Assembly: GCA_023213395.1 (NCBI GenBank)
Contig: CM041465.1
Location: 13,764,001 to 13,828,000, forward strand
DNA length: 64,000 bases
Direction: 5' to 3'
From: Cycas panzhihuaensis
Taxonomy: Eukaryota > Cycadophyta
Below the pieces are notes generated by a model. It had not been told where the DNA came from, ran no database searches, and was given only the letters and a program-made list of their open reading frames with translations. This document shows positions 1 to 10,650 of this stretch, one piece after another. The number at the start of each line of letters is the position of its first letter. Position 1 is the stretch's first letter. The position numbers were made by a program, and so were the translations under genes.

Positions 1-2407
1 GTATTCCAATGAGTCTTATGGTTTGGAAATCTGATTTCTGGTTTAGGAGATATAGCTGAAAATGTAAGTAGTACTTTTTATGTAAATATGTCAAAAAACA
101 CTAAAAATGATGAAGTTTTCTAAAAATAGATTACTATGGAGTAGATCAAGGCAAAAAATGATCTCTCAGTGATAAAGTATAACCTGATAAAGAAGGAATT
201 TTGTGATAATAACTTAAAAAGGTTTTGAAGAAAAATGATTGATTTTATCTCATTAAAATCAACTCAAATTGGTTCTGAATATGGCAAATAGCCAGTCTAA
301 ATTATAGGCCACAAAATTATAGACTCAACGAGATAGGTTTCATCAGAAACTGATACCCCAGTGAAAAGATATTATATAAAATAGCCAAGTACCCTATGTA
401 TTAAAGAAAAAAAAAGGGAATTGTGTATAAAATTAAAAAACTCCTTTAATAAAATAGTAAAAAGGTCACATGGTGGGTACATAAGACTGGGGGCAGAACC
501 CTTAAAGGGCCTAAGATCTTAACAAAGGATTTCAAATGTTATACAATAAATTTAATTAAAAATAAACTTTATAAAAATTAAAAAAATCTTTGAATCAAAG
601 TGCCGCCACTAAAGAACGTTGAACAGAGTAAATAGGTCAATAATAGATAGCCAAAATCAATCAATAAGAAGCAGATAACAACGCCAAGATCTTTTTGAGG
701 GATCGAAGAGGAAATTTTTAAAAGAAATTTAATTTTTTATATTAAAAAATAATAAAATAACGATGAATAATGCATGGCAAATAATGACTATTACGACCTG
801 CACAAGCAAGTTTTGAGCATAACGAGAAGCAGCAAATGATCAAAATTTGATCGATTTAGAGACACAAAGAGGGGGACGATCAATTCTTGAGGCTGATCAA
901 TCACAATGGATAAAAAATGAGAGCAAAATTTATATATTTTATACAAATAAAAATGAAAAATAGAGGAAAGTGGATGCACTATAAATAGAGCACAGTAAGA
1001 AAAAAGAGATGAAATAGCCTTTGTAAATCATAGATCTAAGCCAAAATGGTGACACAGGGGGGTGCCTGAGCAGGGAGATCTATATTTCATAAAAAAGAAT
1101 TCAAAAATATTAAAAACAAATAGTGAAAAAATGGTGAAAACTTGATAAACTAGAGCTTGAGTCACTTTGGAGGCTAGATCTCTCTCTATAAGCCACAAAA
1201 TAAGGTGAAATTTGACAAGCAACAAGGTGCCTTGGGCAGCCAGGAGCTAGTAAAATTTCACAATAATTCATTGCTTGTGCACTAGGAACGAGCTTGTAGA
1301 CTGAATGGAAGCCAAATGGAGTAGCAGTCGATCAAGATGAGAAATCTCACTATATGATCAACAAAATCTCAAACAGTTTATTTCAATGGCTTATTAGTTC
1401 AACAAGGATCACAACAAGTGGTCACTTGTAGGGGTTTAAAGCACTAGATCTACTACAAAAGCTTATCGAATTAAGGGTATTAAGTTGCTCAAAAAATAAA
1501 CTTAAAAAATAAACGTAAAATGAAAAAATATTTTTTCAGTCTGAGAAACTATTAAACACCTTCAAAAATTGACCAGATATGGGTGCAGAGGGTCTACAAA
1601 TGTAGATCAATAAAAAAACTTTCAAAAAAATATAATTTTTTTATATAAAAAATTAAAAAATATATCAACAAAAAGATACACTTGGAGGGAAAACTTCAGT
1701 AGGTTAGATCTCACTAATGGAGAAACGAAATCTGACGAAACTGGGGGAGTAGCTTGATATAGTTGATGGCAAGATCCCAAAAAAAATAATTGAGTTTCCA
1801 GGGGGGAGATCTCTTCGTCAAAGCATCAAAATTTGAAACCGTCGAATCCAAGACGAAGCTAATTTAGAGAGCTTTGAAATGGCTAGTTATTTGCTATAGT
1901 TTCTTTCACCGTGAAGACTACACTAGCCTGTAAAAGCATAAGTTCCTTACCAAACCTTAAAAAAATGGTGAATAGACAATAAAACCTTATAAAATATCAA
2001 ACAAAATCTTAGTATAACTTCTCTAAAAGACTTGTTAGGCTAAATATAAAATAATTATTGCATAGATCTAAACGAATATTGAATAAATAAACTAAATACA
2101 CCAAAAATAGATAAATATTTAACAAAATATGCAAAACTTGTTAATAAAAACTTCATAAAGTGATGAGATCTTGAATATTTTACCGATTATAACTATGATC
2201 CTGCACATATCTATGAAAATATGGGTTATTTTATAAATATAAATAAGAAATAATCAAATTTTTAATAAAAAATAATATAAGAAACTGCTAATAAGCTTTA
2301 TAGAAAATGAATAGAACCAGTATTTAGCTTACCGTGAGTAGATCTACTTCAAAAACTAATGGATCTTCTTACTTCTTAAAGAAATACCAAATAAGCATAG
2401 GATCTGT
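1..2407 (-). other. Internal region of element A, no recognisable coding
   Basis: AT-rich sequence with only short open frames (about 60 codons) on either strand. I see no zinc knuckle, protease, integrase or RT motif. It may be leader, decayed gag, or a non-autonomous internal region. Confidence 0.4.
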
Positions 2408-2419
2408 GCTCTGATACCA
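2408..2419 (-). other. Primer binding site of element A
   Basis: The plus strand reads gctctgatacca, so the minus strand is TGGTATCAGAGC, the usual plant initiator-methionine tRNA PBS. Confidence 0.8.
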
Positions 2420-2421
2420 AA

Positions 2422-2750
2422 TGAAAGTTTGTAAGATGGAGACAGAGCAGAGCAATACATTAAGTAATCAAAACTATTGTTATATAAACACAATAATCTT
2501 TTGTATTCAATCCATATTTGAGAGAGTATTATAAATGTCCAAAATAAAGGTGGTGTCAAAAGACACTAGGGTTTGTCACCCCAGTAAAGATATAGTTTAA
2601 GGGAGGAGGGAAACCTCCTCAACCTCTAAAATTTAAAATATAATAAAATAATGCTTAACTAAAGTAACTTTAACCTTACCTTACTTACCTTCACATGTGT
2701 ACACTCACATGTAAATGGTGGGAGTGGGGTGATAAACATTAACCCCAACA
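2422..2750 (-). repeat. 5' LTR of element A
   Basis: On the minus strand it begins TGTTGGGGTTAATG and ends CA two bases before the PBS, length 329 bp. No second copy is in the window. Bases 2731-2742 (gataaacattaa on the plus strand) match the LTR-side arm of the hairpin described for the other copia elements. Confidence 0.75.
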
Positions 2751-3042
2751 GATAAGAGAGTTTTTCTTATACTTTTATGTGTTGAATCTCTAATTTGTAT
2801 TCTAAATAGGTGGTTGAAAGGTGTTATTCTTGCTACATATTAACATATGGGATATGGACACTTGAGTGAACTTCATCTTTCATATTAGGAGTGGTGGCCT
2901 CTTCTATTCTTCACCTTCTTAGAGCTTGAGGTTTGTTGGAATTGGATATGGGAACTACCAGGCTACTCTTGTATTCGTGTAAGAGCCATTACTAGTATTG
3001 ACAAGCCCCTACCTACTTACCTATGAGTGGATCTATCCTATA

Positions 3043-3265
3043 TATTAGGATAATACTCGCATTGGGGTAATATCCTATATCTTAGAGGTACATTCATTTA
3101 TCAACATTACGTAGTAATAGACTTTGAGAGGTGTGCTAAACCCTCTTGATTATACCTATTTATACATGGGGTCTAAAGACATTAGTGTTCATCAACACTA
3201 CCTTCCTCATGGAATATTTTCATCTCTTCTTATTTGTGTATTTATATTTTTCTTTTTAGCCTTCA
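3043..3265 (+). repeat. Probable 5' LTR of element B
   Basis: It aligns with 19026-19240 over about 200 bp, with shared blocks such as ctaaaccctcttgat and atttatacatgggg. It is followed at 3268-3280 by tggtattagatca, a decayed PBS. Its start (tattaggataat) corresponds to tattgggataat in the 3' copy. Confidence 0.65.
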
Positions 3266-3280
3266 CTTGGTATTAGATCA

Positions 3281-4382
3281 TATTTAGGTAATTCCTATAT
3301 CTATATGAATCATCAAGCCTAAGTGAGGTCTATCCTATAATTTTGTTCACCATTGAAGGACTATATACAAGCATTTATATCTATATCTAGTTTCTATTTG
3401 GGCTTATATATACATTTACATTTTATATCTATGCTATGTCTATTAAAGCACTTAGTTTATTAATATCTCTTCCATATGATATTATATATTACTTTATTAA
3501 TTGGTAGCCTAGGTTCCTAATACATTTGTGTTTATTTACGTTAAGAAGCCATCCATATGTATTTATGAAACCACTCTAATTTTGGTATGCATATTATCAT
3601 TTATTGCATCATTATTCTCCTTGGGTCACTACATTTGCATATGATTTAGTCTATAAGTCTATGCATCAATTTATGCACAATAGCACTCTTAGCTTGTCTT
3701 ATTATTATATAGGATTTCGGCATCACATTTTCTCACTTGTTGAGTGATTTATCTCTCTTTACATAGAGCACATATCTATCTGTACATCTGGTTCATAGTA
3801 ACTATTTTGCCTGGTCTATGTAATATCTTTAAATTAGAGATAATTATAAATCTATTATGCTTTTATCTCTAGTGTTTCACATGGATATTTAGGTTATATA
3901 ATACTATGCTCATTGTAGGACTCCTCTCCTTCTATTAATACATTCCCACGAATTTCACATGCTTGCAATTGAAAGGATATTCTTTATGATCCACCTCTAT
4001 TTTATATGATCCATTGTCTAAGGAAATTTTAGCAATCATTACTTATAGTCCTTCAGTTCACCCACTAGCTTTTATCTTGCTTGCACATTTTTCATTTATT
4101 TTATTTTCATTACCATTTACCTTATTAATTGGCCATCTACACAATCATATAAAAAGTAGGCATCTCTATTGGAATAGTTACATAAAATCTATCTTCCTAA
4201 TCATTATACATATGCCTTTCCATAATTATTACTTCTATACATTTTATAAAGTTCATATGGGTGGTTGTATCCTAACCTAAGTCAATACACTTGTTTATTA
4301 GTCTACCACCTATCACATATAATGTGTCTTCTTTATATATCCCATATCAAGAAGTGTATTGAATCCATCTTGACATTATCTA
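3281..4382. other. Unassigned AT-rich sequence, possibly leader of B
   Basis: No protein motif was recognised on either strand. The longest open frame (4014-4280, plus) has no family resemblance, is hydrophobic and T-rich, and looks fortuitous. Confidence 0.4.
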
Positions 4383-4617
4383 CATTAGAGAGGGCTATGA
4401 CCCTCCATCATATGATGATTAATAGGATTGGTTGATATAAAGGTAGGAATATAATAATATGGGGGTGAGTGTTATATATACCCCACTCTATTGTAAAGAG
4501 GAGAATATAATACAGTGATATGTTAATGGATGTTCTTCGGAACCCTACCTTCTTATTTCATCTTATTTCTCTATATATTTTTTTATATTGATTTAGTTAT
4601 AGGATAAGCATGTAACA
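4383..4617 (+). repeat. LTR copy F-left, plus orientation, facing an inverted partner
   Basis: 235 bp. It begins cattagagaggg (consensus TGTTAGAGAGGG) and ends gtaaca, followed by agtggtaatca, a decayed PBS at 4620-4628. It is the reverse complement of 5156-5399 apart from scattered differences. Confidence 0.75.
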
Positions 4618-5155
4618 AGTGGTAATCAAAAGTTATAGCTGTTTAAGAAATTTATTACTAGGGTTTCTAAGGATTATAATAGTACCTTCTAATAAAATAC
4701 TAATAACTCTCTACTCTAACCTCTGATTAACTTCAAACTACTTCCATTGGAAAGAAAATTTAAAAATGCATAGAATCCAAAAAAAATTGAGGTCATTTGG
4801 ACACGTGTAACTAAAGTTATGACTCTTTGAAATTGAGGTTGCTGATCTGTCCCAAAAATACGTCAACGAAAAAGTAGATTGAAATAAAATTGGCAATAAT
4901 TTCTGTAACTTTTCTTCAAAAATAGTATTATGAACATTTAAAAATTATGGCACGGGTCGTTTCATCTCAAATTCTTTAATGTTTCTTCGAGAATCTTTCA
5001 TTTGTTTTGCTCCCAACGAGTAGAACTTCCATATGCCAAAAACCTTGAAAAAAAACTTTTGGCCAAAAATGAATCCCTAGCTCTTGTATGGATCAGAAAA
5101 TAGCTTTGATCTTTCAGGCAACTTTCCATGATTACAACACAACACTGATACCACT
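4618..5155. other. Spacer between the inverted LTR pair F
   Basis: 538 bp with PBS-like sequence at both ends pointing inwards. The two halves are not inverted copies of each other. The text resembles retrotransposon leader; no coding was recognised. Confidence 0.5.
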
Positions 5156-5399
5156 TGTTATATGCTTATCCTGTAACCAAATCAATATAAAGAAATATAT
5201 AGAGAAATAGAAGAAAGAAGATGAAAGAAGAAGGTAGGGTTCTGAAGAACATCCATTAACATATCATTGTATCATATTCTCCTCTTTATAATAGAGTGGG
5301 GTATATATAACACTCACCCCCATATTATTATATTCCTACCTTTATATCAACCAATCCTATTAATCCTCATATGATGGAGGGTCATAGCCCTCTCTAACA
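5156..5399 (-). repeat. LTR copy F-right, minus orientation
   Basis: 244 bp. On the minus strand it begins TGTTAGAGAGGG and ends ATAACA, then AG and the PBS TGGTATCAGTG (5143-5153). It pairs with 4383-4617 as a long inverted repeat. Confidence 0.8.
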
Positions 5400-6029
5400 T
5401 GTGGTGTAGGCTCACCACATAGGTAGTTAGGCATGTTCTTTCATTAGTAGCCATATCTACACATCTATCCTTTGTTGACACTCAATTTATGTTTAGAGGG
5501 AGTGGAAGCTCTAAGGTCAGGTACATATATGTATAATTATACCTAGATAAATTATCAATTACATTAGTGTTTGTTGAAGCCTAGTCTTCTTGGGATTCTA
5601 TACCCATGACAAATGAATATTTATGTTTGTAAGATTAGAGCATTAAGTTCTAGATACCTCAACTATTTATTGTTGCATTGATTGCTATTTATAGATCATA
5701 TTTAGCATCCAAGTGACCAAGAAGATCAATTTTAAAGAGGTTTAATACTCTTTTTAAAGGAGACTTACTCAGTTTGAGTACTTGTTTCTACTTCAATGAA
5801 CATAACTATTATATGTGAGGCTTATTTTTAGATCTTTTAGATTTAGAGTGATCTTCATTCTCACCTAAATGAAATAAGTGGTCACACAACTATATTAGGT
5901 TTATATTTGGTAATATATTTAATAATTTAAGGTTGATATATATTTTTTTTTAATATAGTTTATGTACTAAGGATTCTTTATTAAATTTAACTTCCTTACA
6001 TTATTTAAGGTGTAACAGTTCTATAAAAT
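5400..6029. other. Unassigned AT-rich sequence between F and D
   Basis: No coding motif seen. Its last five bases (aaaat, 6025-6029) are the left target-site duplication of element D, so it was continuous with 9335 onward before D inserted. Confidence 0.5.
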
Positions 6030-6365
6030 TGATGGAGCCGGAGGAGCAGAACAGGACATCACGACGTTCTCATCTTGAGTACAACGACAATTTCCAATAG
6101 AGTGGCGGTGTTAATAAACACCAGGGAGGTATTCCCAACCCTTAAATAGAGAATTCGGGGAGGCGTCGGGCGCCATCACCCTAGCTGCACAACAATTAAG
6201 GTTAGTTTAAAAAAATATTAAAAATAAATAACGGTGATACGTACCTCAAATGAGTGGTCGGTCCGAGCGGCTATTGAACGGCTCAAGGTGCCCTAGGGGC
6301 CCTCAAAGGTGGCTTTGAGGGGCCCTAAGTGCTCTGGTGCACATACATTGGGATTATTCCCAACA
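6030..6365 (-). repeat. 3' LTR of element D
   Basis: 336 bp; on the minus strand TGTTGGGAATAATCCC to CA. The last pol codons read through into it. It contains a palindromic ggggccctcaaaggtgg block shared with the 5' copy. Confidence 0.93.
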
Positions 6366-6392
6366 TTCTCCCCCATAAGCCCAATGTGTATG
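6340..6392 (-). other. Inverted repeat enclosing PPT and 3' LTR start of D
   Basis: Arms 6340-6352 (LTR side) and 6380-6392 (internal side) match at 11 of 13 positions. The 27-base loop holds the polypurine tract (minus strand ATGGGGGAGAA, 6366-6376) and the first bases of the LTR. The arm sequence differs from the other families except for the ACATT core. Confidence 0.7.
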
Positions 6393-7840
6393 ACTCCTAA
6401 ATCATCTCTGAATTTCTCAAACTTGATTTTTCCCAAGGCCTTTGTAAAAATATCCTTTATTTGATCTTCAGTGCTACAATAAGTCAACTCTATCTCTTCT
6501 GCTTATACAAGTTCCCGAATGAAGTGGTATTGAGTTTCAATATGCTTTGTTCTGCCGTGGAATACTGGATTTTTGGTCATTTGAATAGCGCTCTGATTAT
6601 CACACCAAATTTTAGTGGGACCTTGTTGTTTAATTTGAAAATCCTGTAAGAGTCTTCTTAACCGGATTGATTCACAGGCTCCTAACACTGCGGCTTTATA
6701 TTCGCTCACCGTGGATAGGGAAATGGTATTTTGTTTGTTTGTACTCCAAGCTCTGCACGATCCCATACTAAATGCATAACACGAGGTAGATTTTCTATCA
6801 TCAATATCACCACCAATCAATCAGATAACCAGTTAACTAAAAATCGGATGTAGGTTTGTAGTATAATCCAAAGTCTAAAGTCCCTTTAAGGTATCTGAGG
6901 ATTCTTTTAGCAGCTTGCCAATGAGATGTCTTTGGGTCCTGCATAAATCTAGATACAACACTTACAGAATATGTTATATCAGGTCGAGTAGAGGTTAAAT
7001 AAAGTAGGCTACCAATCAGTTATCTATAGTGAGTGGGATCAATCGAAGTTGAGTCATCCGTCTTAGCAGTTTAATTCCAATTCTGCTTTAATCGATAATG
7101 GTTTACAGTTTGTCATATTAAATCTTTGTAGAAGGTCTAATATATATTTACGTTGAGATATAAATATTCCTTGTTTATCTTGCCACACTTCCAATCCTAG
7201 GAAGTAGTGCATAAGACCTAAGTCTGTTATTTTAAATTCCTTACACATTGCTTCTTTAAATTGACTTAAAAGTTGGGAGTCATTTCTAGTATAAATTAAG
7301 TCATCTACGTAAAGTCCTACGATCAATATCGAATTTCCTTTAATTTTGGTGTATAGGTTTGGATCTGCTTGAGATCTTTCAAACCCTTGATCTTTAAGAT
7401 ATGTGTCTATACGGGAATACCAAGTCCTAGGTGCTTGTTTTAGACCATATAATGCTTTCTTTAACTTGTACACTTTGTTTTCTTCCCCCCTGACTTCAAA
7501 ACCGAGGGGTTGAGAGACATAGATATCTTCTTGGATATAACCATTTAAGAAAGCACTTTTTACATCCATTTGATAAATAGGCCAACCCATTTGGGCGACT
7601 AAACTTATTATCATGCGAACTGATTCCATCCTAGCAACTGGGGCAAATGTTTCAGTATAGTCTATGCCTTCTCTTTGGGCATATCCTTTGGCAACTAAAC
7701 GAGCTTTATATTTATCAATTGATCCATCAGAGTGGAACTTAGTCTTATAAACCCATTTGGTTCCAATGGCTTTCTTTCTTGGTGGTAAGTCTACAAGTTC
7801 CCAAGTGTCATTTTTAACGATAGATTTATATTGGGACTAG
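6385..7840 (-). pseudogene. Copia pol remnant of D: reverse transcriptase and RNase H
   Basis: From right to left the minus strand reads the conserved start of copia RT ([26 protein letters not shown], then DVKSAFLNG), the connector [13 protein letters not shown] and an intact catalytic YVDD (in [11 protein letters not shown]), in one open frame to about 7070. After that a frameshift and stops occupy 6821-7062. The RNase H region follows at 6503-6820 (DDRKSTSCYAFS, CDNQSAIQMTKNP, RTKHIETQYHFIREL), then the tail with DIFTKAL ending inside the LTR. Protease and integrase are missing entirely, so it cannot act alone. RT spans about 250 codons, near full length. It belongs to the plant Tork-like side of copia by general resemblance; I ran no tree. 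Confidence 0.88.
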
Positions 7841-7865
7841 GTGTGGTAAGTCTACAAGTTCCCAA

Positions 7866-8979
7866 TATATACAGCAGTTCAAACGTAAACGCATATATAC
7901 GGAAGATAATCAATGCAAAAAGCAAGGCTGATTTAATATCACAAATAGAAAACGCAACGTATATAGCACAAACGGAATGCAAAAAATGCAACACACTCCG
8001 AAAGGCGAAGGCAGAGAGCCGATTGCAGCCAGGAGACCAAGACGGAACGGTGAGCAGACCAAAAGTGTACACGCAGTGAAATATATAAACGGAACGGAGA
8101 GCAGAGAGACAGGCCGAAATGGAGATGGAAGGCGATCAACGCAATGAATAATAAGGACACGGGATCTGGGTGCCGAAGGACGCAGATCACACGGAAACAG
8201 GATCTACGGAATTAAACAGACACCGAAGGACGCAGATCACAACTAATGAACGCACAACCCTATAATGTATGAACGACTGCGAGGACGCAAGGAATATGCA
8301 TGCAAACATGATAGGCAGAAACAGGCTTAGCTGAGCTGGAACGGCTGCACAAAGAGGACACAAGGAATATGCATGCAAACGGGCTCGCCAATGATAGGTG
8401 AGGCAGAGGCCAGATGGAGTGAGGAATAGAGGGGCGATGGAGACACAGAGGCCCGAAGAATAGAAGGTGATCTTAAGTTGAGAGCAAATACAAAAAATGG
8501 ATAGTGTATGGCTAATGCAACGGGTCAACGGAAACGAAATGGGGGCCAAATCAATGCAATAATAAAGGGAGGATGCACAGAAACAACAGGTATAAAGTAA
8601 GTAATGAATAATATAATAATAGAGTTAATATATAAAAATTAGACAATGAATTTGAGAATAGCTAAAAATCCAGTACAGAGGATCAAAAACCACAGATATA
8701 TCGCTTATATTGAAGATCAAAGAAACAAGCAGAAAGCATATATCAAAATTTATTTATTTATATGTTTGAAAAAATAAAAAAAATGAAACGAAGAACCTGG
8801 TTTCCGTATGGAGTACAAACTTCTGAGCGGGAGAACTTCCTTCACGGTGGATGAAATTCAGATCTGTCTTCTCCAGCAGATAGGTGAGCTTGCCAGAATC
8901 TCAACGAGCAGTCATATAGATATGTTTCGCTAGACGATTGAGCAACTAAAACTAGAAAATAGACAATAGTATCATCGTG
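7866..8979 (-). other. Leader region of D, GC-richer, with direct repeats
   Basis: About 1.1 kb between PBS and the pol fragment. It is clearly richer in G and C than its surroundings. Short direct repeats: accgaaggacgcagatcac type at 8172-8190 and 8222-8240, and a 27-bp block at 8281-8307 and 8354-8380 with one difference. Open frames on the minus strand (for example 8187-8549) resemble no gag and are probably fortuitous. Confidence 0.55.
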
Positions 8980-8991
8980 GCTCTAATACCA
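8980..8991 (-). other. Primer binding site of element D
   Basis: The minus strand reads TGGTATTAGAGC, one transition from the standard TGGTATCAGAGC, two bases inside the 5' LTR. Confidence 0.85.
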
Positions 8992-8993
8992 AA

Positions 8994-9329
8994 TGATGGA
9001 GCTAGAGGAGCAGAGTAGGACATCATGACATTCTCATCTTGAGTACAACGACAATTTCCAATAGAGTGTCGGTGTTAATAAACACCAGGGAGGTATTCCC
9101 AACCCTTAAATAGAGAATTCAGGGAGGCGTCGGGCGCCATCACCCTAGCTACACAACAATTAAGGTTAGTTTGAAAAAATATTAAAAATAAATAACGGTG
9201 ATACGTACCTCAAATGAGTGGTCGGTCCGAGCAGCTATTGAACGGCTCAAGGTGCCCTAGGGGCCCTCAAAGGTGGCTTTGAGGGGCCCTAAGCACTCTG
9301 GTGCACATACATTGGGATTATTCCCAACA
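8994..9329 (-). repeat. 5' LTR of element D
   Basis: 336 bp, about 96 per cent identical to 6030-6365, directly followed on the minus strand by the PBS. Confidence 0.93.
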
Positions 9330-9334
9330 AAAAT

Positions 9335-9668
9335 ATCATAATCAAGTGTCATTTGAAGTATTGAACTCATATTTTGATTTTCTATAGAGTGAATAGTCTT
9401 TTGAATATTTTCAAAATTATTTGATGCAATATTTCTATGCTTAAAGTTAATGCTAATTTATGGGCTTCCTATGAGTTGACCCCTTAAATAAACATAGTAA
9501 ATACTTTACTTTATAATTATAATATAATACAAAATTTTATCTTAGAGGGAGATAAGTTGGTTTGTGTTTCAACTGTCCCTTTTATTGCCTTATTTAAGTA
9601 TATTTTCAATCTTTTATCAAAGTACTTTATCTTTCTAAGCAACTTATTTTAAGGTAATTTATTTATCA
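9335..9668 (+). other. Non-coding sequence just upstream of B gag
   Basis: AT-rich, continuous with 5400-6029 before D inserted. No motif seen. Probably the end of B's leader. Confidence 0.45.
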
Positions 9669-9742
9669 TGGTTTCTAGTCTAAGTAATGTAATGGTGCCT
9701 ATGTTTGATGGTACCAATTTCTTAAATTAGAGTCGTAGGATA
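9669..9742 (+). pseudogene. N-terminal gag fragment of element B
   Basis: The frame starting at ATG 9669 reads MVSSLSNVMVPMFDGTNF, then a stop where tryptophan is expected, then SRRI. This is the usual opening of plant copia gag (a FDGxNFxxW motif). It is cut at 9742 by element E1; the rest of gag resumes at 15031. The TAG in place of TGG fits cytosine deamination. Confidence 0.75.
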
Positions 9743-9975
9743 TGTTGGTATGTAATGTTTTATCTAAGAGAGAAAGGGGGTCATGTTAGGACAACCCTTA
9801 AATGTAACTCTAATATAAGATTATGCTACTTGGCAGTCTCAAGTTGATTGGTTACATTTTAGTTTATAATAGTCACATTATTGATGTATATTTAAGGAGA
9901 TTGAATCTCAATAAACGATCACTCTTTCTCTTCTCTGTTTCAACCAAGATTTGTATTTGCTCTATTTTTTCAACA
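9743..9975 (+). repeat. 5' LTR of E1
   Basis: 233 bp, TGTTGGTATGTAATG to CAACA. It has a TATA-like tatatttaa about 9888 and an aataaa polyadenylation signal about 9911. Nearly identical to 14796-15025. Confidence 0.93.
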
Positions 9976-9987
9976 TGGTATCAGAGC
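9976..9987 (+). other. Primer binding site of E1
   Basis: Perfect tggtatcagagc, starting at the base after the LTR with no spacer. Confidence 0.93.
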
Positions 9988-10650
9988 AGGTCAGTCTAAA
10001 CTAATCATTTAGAAATGATTTTCTCTGTTAAGAAAATTTAGTCAAGGGTGTAAGAAGGAGACAAAGAAGTTAGAGTTCCTATACTGTCAAAAGATCATTA
10101 TTACCCTGATGTACGGAACCGTACGGACTTGTACGGACGTGTATGGATGCGATTTTTTCTAAAGTGTCAGATCAAAGTGAAATTTGGTGGGGAGCTAGAT
10201 CAAAACACGCTGAACACATTTCTCTTCTAGAGTTGAGTTATTTGAGGATGCTTTGTAGGCCAAACAGAGCCTGAACCAGTCCGCGTGGGTTTAAAGGGTT
10301 TTTCTCAAAAATCTCTTTGATTTACTCATAATATCGATTACTTCCAGTTATAAATCCTTCTCAGTGATAATATTTTGAGTTTCTATCCAGATTCAAAGAT
10401 CTTTTCTAAGATTTTTATAGTAATTTCTTCAAAAATCAATTTTCTACCCTAGCCGTCGTTTTTCTTTTCAAGGCAGATTTCTCCCTTCTGAGAAAGTTTT
10501 TTGCAAATCCGCCTTCAGATCTAAGTAGGAACCTAAGAAACCTTGAATTTGAGGTACACTTTTCTTCCAGTCGTACACGTAGGGTTCCGTATAGAATTCC
10601 ATACATCTATATGATTATACCTCAAAATCCATTTTTTGTCCTTGAGAATA
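9988..10650 (+). other. Leader of E1 with 10-bp repeats
   Basis: The 5' untranslated region between PBS and the gag ATG. Bases 10111-10150 are four consecutive 10-bp units of the form GTACGGAnnn (the last reads GTATGGA). A partly complementary pair, tccgtat and tccatac, also 10 bp apart, lies near 10575-10602. Corresponding units occur in E2. Confidence 0.7.

Larger units (their letters stand above)
1..2750 (-). mobile_element. Ty1/copia-like LTR element A, 5' part, truncated by window edge
   Basis: The 5' LTR lies at the right end, a tRNA-Met-type primer binding site directly inside it, and about 2.4 kb of internal sequence runs leftwards off the window. I cannot recognise gag or pol in the internal part; on the minus strand it reads like a long untranslated leader with scattered stops. 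The copia assignment rests on the PBS, the 329-bp LTR and its general likeness to the leader of element D. The base pairs just outside the LTR (gataa, 2751-2755) should be repeated at the missing far end if the insertion is intact. Confidence 0.65.
6030..9329 (-). mobile_element. Ty1/copia element D, internally deleted, with intact target-site duplication
   Basis: It has two 336-bp LTRs with about 13 differences, mostly transitions. It is flanked by a perfect 5-bp duplication, aaaat at 6025-6029 and 9330-9334. PBS and PPT are in place for minus-strand orientation. At 3.3 kb it lacks most of gag, protease and integrase: leader sequence is joined directly to the RT end of pol. It is one of the best preserved insertions in the left part, so comparatively young. 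It lies in the leader region of element B. Confidence 0.92.

Noticed and set aside
4014-4280. 88-codon plus-strand frame with hydrophobic segments
   Set aside because: T-rich composition gives Phe/Leu/Ile by chance; no homologous copy and no conserved motif in the window.
4383-5399. Long terminal inverted repeats suggesting a DNA transposon or MITE
   Set aside because: The inner ends read as LTR end plus PBS and the outer ends are TG/CA, so these are LTRs in inverted order, not transposase-type termini.
8187-8549. 120-codon minus-strand frame in the D leader
   Set aside because: No gag similarity, and it spans direct repeats in an untranslated leader. A protein product is unlikely.
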